A stretch of DNA of 64,000 bases from Fusibacter ferrireducens. Its GTDB lineage: Bacteria > Bacillota > Clostridia > Peptostreptococcales > Acidaminobacteraceae. The stretch covers positions 382,208-446,207 of the forward strand of contig NZ_JADKNH010000002.1 in the NCBI RefSeq assembly GCF_015352425.1, in the 5' to 3' direction. The notes under the pieces were generated by a model. It saw only the letters and a list, made by a program, of their open reading frames with translations, did not search any database and was not told the DNA's origin. Position numbers and translations under genes: made by a program. The stretch's first letter is position 1; each line of letters starts with the position of its first letter. Positions 35,971-45,136 of the stretch are shown one piece after another.

Positions 35971-36640
35971 TGCCTCTACCTCCTGTGCTGGATTTCACAT
36001 AATCATTGATGTAATCAACGGGTTTGCATAGATGTCCACCGCCATTTTTCAAATGATAGATATGAGAAGAATTATCCATTGCGGCCTTGAGATTGTGTTC
36101 AACTGAAATCACAGTAACTTCCTGCTCAACATTGATTTTTTTAATCAAACGATAGATTTCGTCTTGGCTGTTTATATCGATGCCACTGGACGGTTCGTCT
36201 AAAATCAGTAAATCTGGCTGTCCCATTAATGCACGTGCAATGAAGATCTTTTGTCTCTGCCCCCCAGACAAAGTGCCTATGAGCTTGTTTTTAAAGGCGC
36301 TCATATTCACGATTGCCAACGCGTTTTCAATACAGTTCTTGTCTTTAATCTTAAGTGTCTTGCGATAACTGTCCAATATCTCATAGACTGTAATTGGAAA
36401 TTGTGTGTTCAAAGATTCAAACAATTGGGGAACATATCCAATTCTTGAAAAGTCATTTTTAAGATTGCCAGCAGTAGGGGGAATCATCTTTAAAATTAAT
36501 TTCATCAAGGTACTCTTACCTGAACCGTTTTCACCCAGTACTGAAATGTAGTCTCCTCTGTTGACGACTAAGTTTATATCATTTAACACATACATCGACT
36601 GATTAGAATATGAAAAATATAGATTTCGGATTTCGATCAT
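35957..36640 (-). CDS. znuC: Zinc ABC transporter ATP-binding protein ZnuC
   Basis: A 227-residue cytosolic ATPase subunit. Walker A is LGENGSGKSTL, the Q-loop region is GYVPQLFES, the signature is LSGGQRQKIFIARAL, Walker B is LLILDEPSSGID, and the switch His is in VISVEHNLKAA. It is the first gene of the leftward znuC-znuB-zur operon and is divergent from znuA, 107 bp away, sharing the control region with the Zur-type palindrome. Confidence 0.93.
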   Translation of the reverse strand: MIEIRNLYFSYSNQSMYVLNDINLVVNRGDYISVLGENGSGKSTLMKLILKMIPPTAGNLKNDFSRIGYVPQLFESLNTQFPITVYEILDSYRKTLKIKDKNCIENALAIVNMSAFKNKLIGTLSGGQRQKIFIARALMGQPDLLILDEPSSGIDINSQDEIYRLIKKINVEQEVTVISVEHNLKAAMDNSSHIYHLKNGGGHLCKPVDYINDYVKSSTGGRGNVSI

Positions 36641-36668
36641 ATCTTATGCCTTCCTTAAAACTATTTTG

Positions 36669-36722
36669 TTGACAGGTCACTCTATATATTATATTATAAT
36701 TGCAAATGCGAACCATTTGCAA
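36669..36722 (+). promoter_or_regulatory. znuA promoter with Zur-type palindrome
   Basis: TTGACA (36669-36674) and TATTAT (36692-36697) are 17 bp apart; a TATAAT also lies at 36695-36700. A perfect inverted repeat follows: TTGCAAATG (36700-36708), five bases, CATTTGCAA (36714-36722), covering the expected transcription start. Its place between znuA and znuC-zur makes it the likely Zur operator, although it differs from the Bacillus Zur box. Confidence 0.75.
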
Positions 36723-36747
36723 CTAAAATATTGAAAGGAGTTCAAAA

Positions 36748-37686
36748 ATGTTAAAAAATTTAGCTGTTATTTTACTTACAATAAGTCTTTTACTCACACT
36801 TTCAGCTTGCAATAGCAATGTCGACAAAGATGTCTCACCAGCTCCATCAGAGGCTTCGAGTACCGAACAAGGCAAGCTCAACGTAGTCGTCTCCTTTGAT
36901 GCCATGAGAGAATTTGCCATAGCAGTAGGCAAAGATAAAATCAGCGTCCAATCGATTATTCCCGATGGTACTGAACCGCATAGTTTCTCACCTAAAGCAT
37001 CTGATATTGAAACTTTAAATACGGCTCAATTATTTGTTTATAGTGGAATGGGCATGGAATCTGCTTGGGTGGATAAGACATTGGATGCAGTTGAAAACAG
37101 CGATCTTGTTGTGGTAGAAGCCTCACAAGGGGTTATCCCAATTAAATTTGCAGATGCAGAAGCTGAAGAAGATCACAGTGAATTCGATCCTCACGTTTGG
37201 CTCAGTTTAAAAAATGCTGAGATAGAAGCGGGTAATATCAAAAAAGCGCTCATAGAAATTGATCCTTCTAACGAAACCTTTTATGAGACCAATTACTCTG
37301 AATTTCAAGCTCAATTAGAAACCCTGTATGATGATTATGCCACTAAACTGAGTACTGTATCCAATAAAAATTTTGTGACGGGACATGCGGCATTTGGCTA
37401 TCTTTGCAGAGACTTCGGGTTGACACAAAATAGTGTTCAAGACGTCTTCGCAACTGGTGAACCCAGTGCCAAAAAATTAAAAGAACTCGTGGAATACTGT
37501 ATTGCAAACAATATAACGACAATATTTGTAGAAGATATGGTAAGTCCAAAAGTCTCTGAAACACTTGCCAATGAAGTGGGTGCAAAAGTGGAAGTTATCT
37601 ACACGATCGCTTCTCATGAAGATGGTAAGGATTATATCACGCGCATGACAGAAAATCTAGAAAAGATCTACGAAGCTCTAAAATAA
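36748..37686 (+). CDS. znuA: Zinc-binding lipoprotein ZnuA
   Basis: A 312-residue substrate-binding protein of the ZnuA/TroA cluster. The N-terminus is a lipoprotein signal with the lipobox LSACNS, so it is anchored outside the membrane. Metal ligands are the His in GTEPHSFSP, the His in EFDPHVWLSL, the His in TGHAAFGYLC and the Asp/Glu in FVEDMVSPK. The His-rich loop typical of E. coli ZnuA is reduced to AEAEEDHSEFD, an acidic stretch. SD AAAGGAG precedes the ATG. The last codon is followed immediately by a truncated copy of the structured repeat. Confidence 0.92.
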   Translation: MLKNLAVILLTISLLLTLSACNSNVDKDVSPAPSEASSTEQGKLNVVVSFDAMREFAIAVGKDKISVQSIIPDGTEPHSFSPKASDIETLNTAQLFVYSGMGMESAWVDKTLDAVENSDLVVVEASQGVIPIKFADAEAEEDHSEFDPHVWLSLKNAEIEAGNIKKALIEIDPSNETFYETNYSEFQAQLETLYDDYATKLSTVSNKNFVTGHAAFGYLCRDFGLTQNSVQDVFATGEPSAKKLKELVEYCIANNITTIFVEDMVSPKVSETLANEVGAKVEVIYTIASHEDGKDYITRMTENLEKIYEALK

Positions 37687-37905
37687 TGGCTCAAATCTTG
37701 CGTACAACATTCTAGCCATCTCTCGATGACTCGAACCGATTTTCGCTGACGCTGTTTGAGGGTGAACATTCCTCGGCACAGCTTTTGGCTCAAATCTTGC
37801 ATACAACAACATTTGTATCATCTCCGATGCCACAAAACGATTTTCGCTGACGCTGTTTGAGGGTGAACATTCCTCGGCACAGCTTTTGGCTCAAATCTTG
37901 TTGTT
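37686..37905 (+). repeat. Structured intergenic repeat, locus C (partial plus two units)
   Basis: Directly after the znuA stop comes the right end of a truncated unit (TGGCTCAAATCTTGCGTAC, 37686-37704), then two full units (37705-37804 and 37805-37905). The array ends in CTTGTTGTTTT against the dbpA terminator. Both full units share the core CGATTTTCGCTGACGCTGTT and the hairpin GCTGT/ACAGC. The locus fills the gap between two convergent genes. Confidence 0.85.
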
Positions 37906-37911
37906 TTAAAA

Positions 37912-37957
37912 AAAATCCATTGGAAATAGGTTGTATTGCCTACTTTCAATGGATTTT
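37912..37957 (-). terminator. Intrinsic terminator of the helicase gene
   Basis: The arms AAAATCCATTG and CAATGGATTTT with an inner TAGG/CCTA pair are followed by eight T residues on the - strand. Confidence 0.8.
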
Positions 37958-37977
37958 AATTATTATCAAATGGAGGG

Positions 37978-39477
37978 TTAGCCGCGTTTGGCACGATAGA
38001 GTTTACCTCTCATCTTTTTGGATTCAAATCCTTTTATCACAAGTCTTTCTTTCCCATTTAATATGCCAATACTTGTAATCTTTTCTTTCATGTCAATTTT
38101 ACCAATATCTTCACTGACTATGCCGTTCATACTTTTAATCGCAGATAAAATATCACTTCTTTTAAGATTGCTATTGCCCACACCTGCATTGATTTGGATT
38201 CTGACTTCAATGCTCTTTTGTGGACTTGCTTTATATCTATTCTTTGCGTTTTTCTTTTCCGAACTGATTTTGGGCTTTTTCTGCACATGACCGCCCTTGC
38301 AAGGTATCTTATAGCCAAGAAATGCTTCTAGCGCATTAAAACGCTCCATCTCACTTGGAATCACCAATGTAATGGCAATCCCATGTTCGTCTACACGCCC
38401 TGTTCGACCAATTCTATGCACATAGTTTTCATGATCAAATGGTACACCATAGTTGATGACATGCGTAATGCCTCTCACATGCAGGCCGCGTGCAGCTAAG
38501 TCAGTTGCAATCAAGGTTTTATATTCGCCTTTTTTAAAGGCTCTCATCTTTTCCATCCGAAGACTTTGTGCCATCCCGCCATGTACGGCGCATGTGGATC
38601 GATCCCATTTTCTCATGATCTCAAATAAATTGTCCACTTGCTCTTGTGTATTACAGAATATAATTGTTTTCTCCGGTCGTTCGTGCTTGATCATTTTCTT
38701 CATGAAATCCACTTTTTTTAAGCCATCCACAGCATAGTAGATCTGTTCAATTTTCTCTATATTGGGCACGTCTGATTCAACTTCAATATATTGTGGATTG
38801 ATCATATACATCTGACTTAAAGTATGGACCTCTTCTGGCACCGTGGCAGAAAAAAGAAGTGTTACCCGATCAAGGGGTAATTTCTTGATAATCGCTTCCA
38901 GTTGAGCTTTAAAACCCATGATCAGCATTTCATCGGCTTCATCTATGACGAGATATTTTATATCACTCAGTTTAACATTTTTATTTAAAATATGGTCCAT
39001 CATTCTACCTGGTGTTGCAACGATCACATGTGGATTTTGCTTGAGTTCTTTTCGCTGTATCTCCATGGGCTGTTTCCCATAAAGTGCACAAAATTTAAGC
39101 CCTTTATATTTGCCAATATCTACGATGTCTTCTTTAACTTGAACTGCAAGTTCTCTTGTTGGAGCAAGTATTAACGCCTGAGGTCTCTCAAGCTCCACAT
39201 CTATTTTTTCGCAGATGGGGATGGCAAAAGCTGCCGTTTTCCCGCTACCTGTTTGTGCCTTCACAATTAGATCCTGTCCCTGTAAAATCAACGGCATTGT
39301 AATCGATTGAACTTCCAGAGGCCTAGTAAAACCCAATGCGCTCAACGCGCGTTTGATTTGGTGATCCAGTGGATAATCTTTGAATTTTTCAATACCGTTT
39401 CCCAGAGCTTCATTCATTGTTTCTTGCTTTCCATTTATTATTTCTTGTTCTTCATTTATTGCTTTTATTTCACTCAT
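37978..39477 (-). CDS. dbpA: DEAD-box RNA helicase, DbpA type
   Basis: A 499-residue ATP-dependent RNA helicase. It has motif I AQTGSGKTAAF, motif II VIDEADEM, motif III SAT, and motif VI HRIGRTGR. Residues about 425-499 form a DbpA-like RNA-binding domain (VRIQINAGVGNSNLKRSDIL and ERLVIKGFESKKMRGKLYRA), which in DbpA/YxiN binds 23S rRNA hairpin 92. A ribosome assembly role is therefore likely. The N-terminus has a Glu/Asn-rich leader of about 30 residues. SD AGAGG precedes the ATG. Confidence 0.88.
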   Translation of the reverse strand: MSEIKAINEEQEIINGKQETMNEALGNGIEKFKDYPLDHQIKRALSALGFTRPLEVQSITMPLILQGQDLIVKAQTGSGKTAAFAIPICEKIDVELERPQALILAPTRELAVQVKEDIVDIGKYKGLKFCALYGKQPMEIQRKELKQNPHVIVATPGRMMDHILNKNVKLSDIKYLVIDEADEMLIMGFKAQLEAIIKKLPLDRVTLLFSATVPEEVHTLSQMYMINPQYIEVESDVPNIEKIEQIYYAVDGLKKVDFMKKMIKHERPEKTIIFCNTQEQVDNLFEIMRKWDRSTCAVHGGMAQSLRMEKMRAFKKGEYKTLIATDLAARGLHVRGITHVINYGVPFDHENYVHRIGRTGRVDEHGIAITLVIPSEMERFNALEAFLGYKIPCKGGHVQKKPKISSEKKNAKNRYKASPQKSIEVRIQINAGVGNSNLKRSDILSAIKSMNGIVSEDIGKIDMKEKITSIGILNGKERLVIKGFESKKMRGKLYRAKRG

Positions 39478-39597
39478 GTTCTAGCCTCTTTCCAAACCTG
39501 ATGAACCCATTCTATCTCAATAGATACTTACTAACCACATAGTTTAACATAGTTTTGAAAAACATAAAAGGCTTTTATGATTTGAGAACAGCATTTT

Positions 39598-40062
39598 CTA
39601 GTGTTTTGGAAATGGGGACCCCTCAACACCATCCTTAAATCGTATATATTTATGCGAACTATCTTCATATTCAACAACCCAGTACATGTAGTCAACAATA
39701 TTCTTGTCAGCATAAAACGGACGCAATGTCATGATATATATAGATATTACATCCAAGTCTTCAGCAGTAGAACTTGATTTTACATTTTCATAGGTAACAC
39801 CTTCACTCCCATCGACTAGAAAAGTGCCTCTTCTGTAAACAAATATGACATACTTCAATGCTCCAGTCTTCTTGTCATTTCCCCAAAATGCATGATCTTT
39901 ACCAATAGAGGTGTGATTGGTAATGCTAATAGCATATCTATAAGACACATACATTTCATTCGTTTTGGAAAAATACATAACATCCTCTGCAAGATATCGG
40001 CATTTGGTAAACGAAATCAAAAAAATAAAAAATATTACAGTCAAAATGATCCATTTTTTCAT
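39598..40062 (-). CDS. Hypothetical exported or membrane-anchored protein
   Basis: A 154-residue protein I do not recognise. It starts at the ATG at 40062 (MKKWIILTVIFFIFLISFTK) after SD GAGGAG; a TTG six bases upstream is rejected. Residues 4-18 are a hydrophobic signal or anchor; a Cys follows (TKCRYL) but the lipobox is poor. The rest is a soluble domain with many Tyr residues. It is AT-rich and lies just downstream of the C39-like peptidase gene, with a terminator between them (40131-40155). The pair looks like an accessory insertion; an inhibitor or partner role for this protein is only a guess. Confidence 0.55.
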   Translation of the reverse strand: MKKWIILTVIFFIFLISFTKCRYLAEDVMYFSKTNEMYVSYRYAISITNHTSIGKDHAFWGNDKKTGALKYVIFVYRRGTFLVDGSEGVTYENVKSSSTAEDLDVISIYIMTLRPFYADKNIVDYMYWVVEYEDSSHKYIRFKDGVEGSPFPKH

Positions 40063-40130
40063 GGTCAACTCCTCTTATTTGATAAATTCAGCGTAAATAA
40101 CAAACAACTCATAAATTCACAAAATAAATA

Positions 40131-40155
40131 TAGCTAGGAAATGATTCCCTAGCTA
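40131..40155 (-). terminator. Terminator after the C39-like peptidase gene
   Basis: The stem TAGCTAGG/CCTAGCTA lies 12 bp after the stop and is followed by TATTTATTTT on the - strand. Confidence 0.7.
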
Positions 40156-40166
40156 CAAAAAGAACT

Positions 40167-41220
40167 CTAGTTAAATCTGAACGTAAATATTGACCAAAAA
40201 TTCATATCTGAAACATCATTTGACCAACTTCTATAAACGTTTGTTGATGACCATAGGTCATGAATTATATAAAAATCATCACCAACTAAATCTTGAGCGT
40301 AACCAACAAAAGTCACATAATGAAGTCCATAGCGATATGAATCATCGTAAAGTATTGTCCCTGGACGATTATTATTAACTTCAGTTTTTAATATACTTAT
40401 ATCTGAATTTGATATTGAACTGTATCGTAATACAATTAAATTAGTCACAAGGTGACTTGTTGTATAGTTACGCACCCCTTCCTTATAACTATCAGGTAGA
40501 GTGGCAATATCACCTAAAAAAGGAAAACAAGACAGAGCACTATATAATTTATTATATAGTATTTGCTTAGTATCAGAATCAGATACTAAATTAGGGTATC
40601 CATGAGAATCCCAATATTTGACCAAATTCATTGCAGACACAGGTCCACAACCAATTGTTGGAGGATTGTTAGTTTCAGCAGGGACACCTGGTATTACGTT
40701 TATATTTTGCCAAATACTCCTTGGACTTACTAATATGCCATCATTCAAAGTCGAATTCACAGCGCTAAGACTATCATTATTTAAGACATCAACTTTAGTT
40801 ATTGTTCTATTATCGTCTGATGAATAAAAATAAGTACCAGCATCGTATATTAAATTTATTTTCTTATTCACTTTTTCATTAATAGACTTGATATCTACAT
40901 CTTTATGTAATATATTTTGATATGGCGACTCTCCTAATGCAAATTCAATAACTTTTGTTTGACCGTTATCTGTGATAATATAACCAATAATACCATTTTT
41001 ATTTACTACCGAGTAGAGCATTTTATTTGCATTTCTATCTAAATCATACAAAACAGCATCAACCCTAATTGTAGCATCTGACCACATTCTAAAGTCTTCA
41101 ATCTTCGCAATTTCATTTTTAAAATTGGAAATAACCTCTGTAGGTTCTTCAGATTCAGCAAATGCAAATGTACTTAGTAAAAAAATAATGTGAATAAAAA
41201 TTAGTATAAACTTTTTTCAT
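40167..41220 (-). pseudogene. Secreted C39-like cysteine peptidase, frameshifted at the start
   Basis: The intact frame from the ATG at 41087 encodes 306 residues, but translated sequence continues upstream in the same frame with a complete signal peptide (KKFILIFIHIIFLLSTFAFA). The only ATG with a good SD (GGGAGG, ATG at 41218-41220) is one base out of frame: ATG is followed by six A (41212-41217) and five would restore the frame. In the reading frame itself a TGA precedes. The C-terminal half resembles Peptidase_C39-like domains: Cys in PTIGCGPVSAMNLVKYW and His in RYGLHYVTFVGY. Either the gene is inactivated, phase-variable at the A tract, or the base is a sequencing error. Confidence 0.7.
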
Positions 41221-41722
41221 TTTAACATATCCTCCCTAGATAATCTTAATTAAAGCTGTTGATATTTCTCGCCTCTCTATTCTTATTTTTTCCATTCAAC
41301 TCCATATATACCACATAAATTTATTAATGTCAAATTATAATGTTGAAATTAAAAAGCAAAGCTACTTATTAAATTTTATTTTATAATTTGAATTCCGTTC
41401 CTTAAATCTCATAACCCACTGAATTGAGTATAAAATTAATTTGATTATGATTTATTTAATAAAACCCATATTAAATAAATCATAAGGTATTTCAAAGTCC
41501 TTCATAATGGTTTTGATATCATACATTATAAGTTAATAATAGCTACATAATTATTGTAGAAGTCACAACAAAGAAGAAAATACAGTAAATAGCTTGAAGT
41601 AAAGGGTCTGGACAACATTTTCTGCAATACTAGAATCAACATGAGTATTAACAGCAAATATCCTAAGGCATATAGTTGCACCCAACAATAGTTGTATTAA
41701 AATAGGTACTTTGTCTACCTCG
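41221..41722. other. Non-coding AT-rich gap
   Basis: About 500 bp with no gene-like frame on either strand. It holds the SD region of the frameshifted peptidase gene at its left edge and a long perfect inverted repeat at 41445-41485. Very AT-rich, with no promoter I would call with confidence. Confidence 0.6.
41445..41485. repeat. Long perfect inverted repeat
   Basis: Two 17-bp arms (TTATGATTTATTTAATA, 41445-41461, and its exact complement, 41469-41485) flank a seven-base loop AAACCCA. It stands in the gene-free gap and lacks a T tract, so it is not an ordinary terminator. Confidence 0.8.
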
Positions 41723-42150
41723 TCATTTAACTTCTTTACGCTCTACATTTTTATGCACGTTATGATAGTGAAGTTTGTCTAAGGCTTGTTTTGAAAGCTT
41801 AGCTTTGACCTATTCTAATTGTGTCATCGAGATAGCACGTGCTTTGGCTTTGTCTAAATTCGCCACTGCTATTTCATAAGACGTTTGAGCAATATGAATT
41901 TGTGCCGTTAAATCTGAAGCTTCAAATATCACAAGCAATTCTGCCAGCAAAAGGTGCAGACAAATCTACCACTTGTTCTTTACACGCTAAGTGATAACCA
42001 GAAACTCATTCTGACGTTTTTCCTGATTCAATACTAGCATTTTAATTCGGGCCAATACTCTGATTTGCAAAGCCTGACAATCTTAAAATCGCTGTCAAAC
42101 CTATTGCTAATGTCATTTCACCAAATCCGCCTCTAATCGTTCGTATGCGA
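41723..42150 (-). pseudogene. Decayed HlyD/RND-type efflux adaptor gene
   Basis: Read leftwards the region encodes pieces of a membrane-fusion/adaptor lipoprotein: EMTLAIGLTAILRLSGFAN resembles its signal (LSGC with Cys changed), EQVVDLSAPFAGRIA resembles the lipoyl-domain strand, and after a frame change VIFEASDLTAQIHIAQTSYE and IAVANLDKAKARAISMTQLE match the start of the coiled-coil hairpin. In-frame stops interrupt it at several points and the frame shifts once near 41925. The rest of the adaptor and any ABC or RND partner are absent. Confidence 0.6.
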
Positions 42151-42225
42151 ATATTATTGATTTAGTTAATCTATTTAACCTATTCACATTGACGCCTTTT
42201 AGATTCTATCTGAATTTAAATCACT

Positions 42226-42651
42226 TTACTTTCTATTAATCAAATATAGACCGATTAAACATAAGACAACGCCAAATACAGTAGATATATCTATTTTGTC
42301 TTTGAAGAAATATAGACCTATGGGGATTAAAAGCAACGCCACGATCACATTAGAAAATACACCGGCAACACTAACCGCCCATCCCGATCGATAGACCAAC
42401 AAAAACCCCATTTCTAACCCCACTATTGCGATTCCAAGCACATAACTCGCCCAGTTTAAAGTTTTGAGTTCCACGAAAACACTATTTCTTTCCATTGGAA
42501 ATACAAATAGCAAGAGTCCAGTGGCCATCAATGCCGTCATATAGGTCATCAGCATTGAAACCACAGGATTGGACTGCCCCGATATTGACTTTTGAGAAAT
42601 ATGATAGAATAAACTAGAACCAATCACTAGAAACATAGAGACATATTGCAA
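42226..42651 (-). CDS. EamA-family half-size transporter
   Basis: A 141-residue membrane protein with four or five segments, one EamA repeat rather than the usual two. Typical features are WASYVLGIAIVGLEMGFLLV, RSGWAVSVAGVFSNVIVALL and the closing GVVLCLIGLYLINRK. Such half-size proteins work as dimers. The start is TTG at 42651 after AAGGAGG. It is the last gene of the ornithine cyclodeaminase/aminotransferase operon (51 bp gap), so export of that operon's product is a reasonable inference. Confidence 0.78.
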   Translation of the reverse strand: MQYVSMFLVIGSSLFYHISQKSISGQSNPVVSMLMTYMTALMATGLLLFVFPMERNSVFVELKTLNWASYVLGIAIVGLEMGFLLVYRSGWAVSVAGVFSNVIVALLLIPIGLYFFKDKIDISTVFGVVLCLIGLYLINRK

Positions 42652-42702
42652 TATTGTGTTCCTCCTTAAAAGACTTGTTTTAAATGATGACTATAGACTG
42701 TT

Positions 42703-43827
42703 TTATGAACTTAAGTTTCTATAAAATCGTCCAATTCTATTAAGCGCTTCCTTAAGATTCTCTGAATTATTGCCTATCCCCACTCTAAAATGACCTTCAA
42801 TGTCAAGCGTTTCTCCGGGTACTACCAGTACATGCGCCTCATCCAACAATCTTTTGCAAAATGTATTCGAATCCATTTCCAAGTCATATTTTAGGACAAT
42901 AACCGGTCCAGCTTTCGGCTTGACAAAACTAAATCCGGTGTTCTCTTTTAGCCATGCCTCCACAATTTCAAGATTTTTCTTTATGATGCCTACGCTTCTG
43001 TCTATGATTTTATCTTTATTTTCAAGTGCCATCGCCGCGATATAATCATCAATCATCGAACAACTGATGTGATTATAATCACGCACTTTATTGACGCCTT
43101 TTATCACTTCTTGATTGCTACATACCCATCCTATTCTCAACCCTGCAAGAGCGAAAGTCTTGGACATACTGCTGGTACTGATGCCTTTTTCATACAAATC
43201 TACAATGGATGCTGTAAATCTTTCACCTTCATAATTCATCCCTCTATAGGCCTCATCCGATAGGACATACGCATCCACTGAACTTGCGATTTCAACGATT
43301 TCTTTAAGCATCGATTCATCTAGAGATGCACCCGTTGGGTTATTGGGATTCGAAAAGCTTATGAGCTTTGTCTTGTCATTTACAAGGCGTCTAAGTGCTT
43401 TAAGATCAGGTAAAAAACCATTTTGGGGATCAAGATATAGTTTATGCACTTTGGCACCGATTGACTCTGGTACAGAATAGTGTTGCTGATAAGTTGGTAA
43501 AATAGTGATCACTTCATCTTCTGGTTCTATAAGGCTCATAAGCACCAAATAGTTGGCACCAATGGTGCCGTGCGTTACGGTAATCTGTGAAGCTGAAACA
43601 TTTTTATACAAACTTGCGATGCCCCTTTTTAAATAATCAGACCCCTCAATAGCACCATATGTGAGTTTCATCTCCATAATCTGTTTGGTAAACGCCTCTT
43701 TACGACCACAAATTTCAAGCAATTCATCCAATCTCAGAGAGTCCACACAGCTCTCTGCCACGTTAATTTCACATTTTGTCTCATAAGCATCCATCCATCT
43801 TTCAACTTTAAAATCTTTAATTTTCAT
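42703..43827 (-). CDS. PLP-dependent aminotransferase, class I/II
   Basis: A 374-residue fold-type I aminotransferase. The PLP-lysine motif is STSSMSKTFALAGLRIGW, the cofactor Asn/Asp region FSNPNNPTGASLDE and YVLSDEAYRGM, and the carboxylate-binding Arg is near HFRVGIG. The sequence YGAIEGSDYLKRGIASLY is typical. It recalls the capreomycidine synthase (VioD) branch, but that is only a resemblance. Its start touches the stop of the ornithine cyclodeaminase gene (TAATG), so the two proteins are translationally coupled and likely act in one pathway. Confidence 0.87.
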   Translation of the reverse strand: MKIKDFKVERWMDAYETKCEINVAESCVDSLRLDELLEICGRKEAFTKQIMEMKLTYGAIEGSDYLKRGIASLYKNVSASQITVTHGTIGANYLVLMSLIEPEDEVITILPTYQQHYSVPESIGAKVHKLYLDPQNGFLPDLKALRRLVNDKTKLISFSNPNNPTGASLDESMLKEIVEIASSVDAYVLSDEAYRGMNYEGERFTASIVDLYEKGISTSSMSKTFALAGLRIGWVCSNQEVIKGVNKVRDYNHISCSMIDDYIAAMALENKDKIIDRSVGIIKKNLEIVEAWLKENTGFSFVKPKAGPVIVLKYDLEMDSNTFCKRLLDEAHVLVVPGETLDIEGHFRVGIGNNSENLKEALNRIGRFYRNLSS

Positions 43828-44879
43828 TATAAGTCTACCTCCTGGCCAATGTTTTTTTCTTTTGCAATATCAATTGCCAACTTCGAAACTATTAAGTCTT
43901 GAAGTGCGATCCCAGTTGAATCAAATATCGTTATTTCAGAATCGTTAGTCCTACCCACTTTTTCAGATAAAATCAGCTCGCCTATTTCACCCATGATGTT
44001 GTCTTCACTTATAGTGCCTGTCTTTAATGCGATTTCTAGTTCACCCACATTGATCGCCTGAGCCATATCGTCTACAAAAATTTTAGCGTCTTTAAGAATA
44101 CAGCTTTCTATTTCCTGTTTGCCCTGCAGATCAGATCCCATACAGCTTATATGAACACCCTCTTTTAACCACGATTTCATAATAAGAGGCTTTCTTGACG
44201 GCGTGACGGTTATGATGATATCGCTTTGGCTAACGGCTTTTTCCAATGAGGGTTCTGCTATAAACTGCACTTCAAATTTAGCTTTAATGCGATCATAGAC
44301 TTCATCATCCGCCTGAAATGAGCTCAAGAATTCAAGGTTCAAAATGTCTTTAATGGTGGATACAAATTTTACCCCCTGCTCTGCATTTCTAGGATTACAA
44401 ATGCGCACACGCTTAATATTTTGCATTGCAATTAAGGTGGCTGCTATCTGAAATGCGGCTTGATGTCCAGTGCCTACAATTAATAAATCTTCCGAACGCG
44501 CTCTTGCTAAAAATTTGGCTCCAATTGCGCCAGCAGCACCCGTTCTCATTCCCGTAACATGCTCTGCGTCAAGAATGCCAATGGGTGCGCCTGTTTTCAT
44601 GTCGAACATCAACGTTGTTCCAAATAACATGGGAAGGTTCTTGTCTCTATTCTCAGAAAACCAAGATACCACTTTAAGACCGTATACATCATATTCATTA
44701 ATATAACCAGATTTTATATCCATATCTGCTATTTCCGGTTGAAATTCATGGAAAATTAATGGCCATAAGCCAGCTTTTTGCCTAGCTTTTAAACAATAGA
44801 CTTCCTCTACTTTCTCCAAAACTGAAATCATATTAAGAGATGCTTTAACTTCATGTTTATTCAATACCTTAACCTTCAT
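43827..44879 (-). CDS. Ornithine cyclodeaminase/mu-crystallin family protein
   Basis: A 350-residue NAD(P)-dependent enzyme. Family marks are LMFDMKTGAPIGILDAEHVT, MRTGAAGAIGAKFLARARSE, the nucleotide-binding LLIVGTGHQAAFQIA, and VTPSRKPLIM. Members convert ornithine to proline, lysine to pipecolate, or reduce imines (alanine dehydrogenase, SbnB-like). The ATG at 44879 follows GAGGAGG; an upstream extension of 32 codons is rejected. It begins an operon with an aminotransferase and a small exporter, downstream of a MocR regulator, which suggests a dedicated amino-acid-derived product rather than general arginine catabolism. Confidence 0.87.
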   Translation of the reverse strand: MKVKVLNKHEVKASLNMISVLEKVEEVYCLKARQKAGLWPLIFHEFQPEIADMDIKSGYINEYDVYGLKVVSWFSENRDKNLPMLFGTTLMFDMKTGAPIGILDAEHVTGMRTGAAGAIGAKFLARARSEDLLIVGTGHQAAFQIAATLIAMQNIKRVRICNPRNAEQGVKFVSTIKDILNLEFLSSFQADDEVYDRIKAKFEVQFIAEPSLEKAVSQSDIIITVTPSRKPLIMKSWLKEGVHISCMGSDLQGKQEIESCILKDAKIFVDDMAQAINVGELEIALKTGTISEDNIMGEIGELILSEKVGRTNDSEITIFDSTGIALQDLIVSKLAIDIAKEKNIGQEVDL

Positions 44880-45136
44880 AAACGCCTCCTCAAATGCTTT
44901 ATAAATAGGTTTCCAATTTAAGCTACTTTTTATGATTAACATGATATTACACTTTGAAAAGAAGATACACCACATAACAAAAAATATCGGCCCAACAAAA
45001 AAATAGATTCAAAAAAAAATCTACACATAAAACAGTTCGGTTCTCTGGAGATCCCTCAAATGTTTTACACATAGATTCATGAAGTTTCGTATTTAATCCA
45101 ATTTAGTGTTGGCTTAAATTGAGTGCCCGATTAAGT

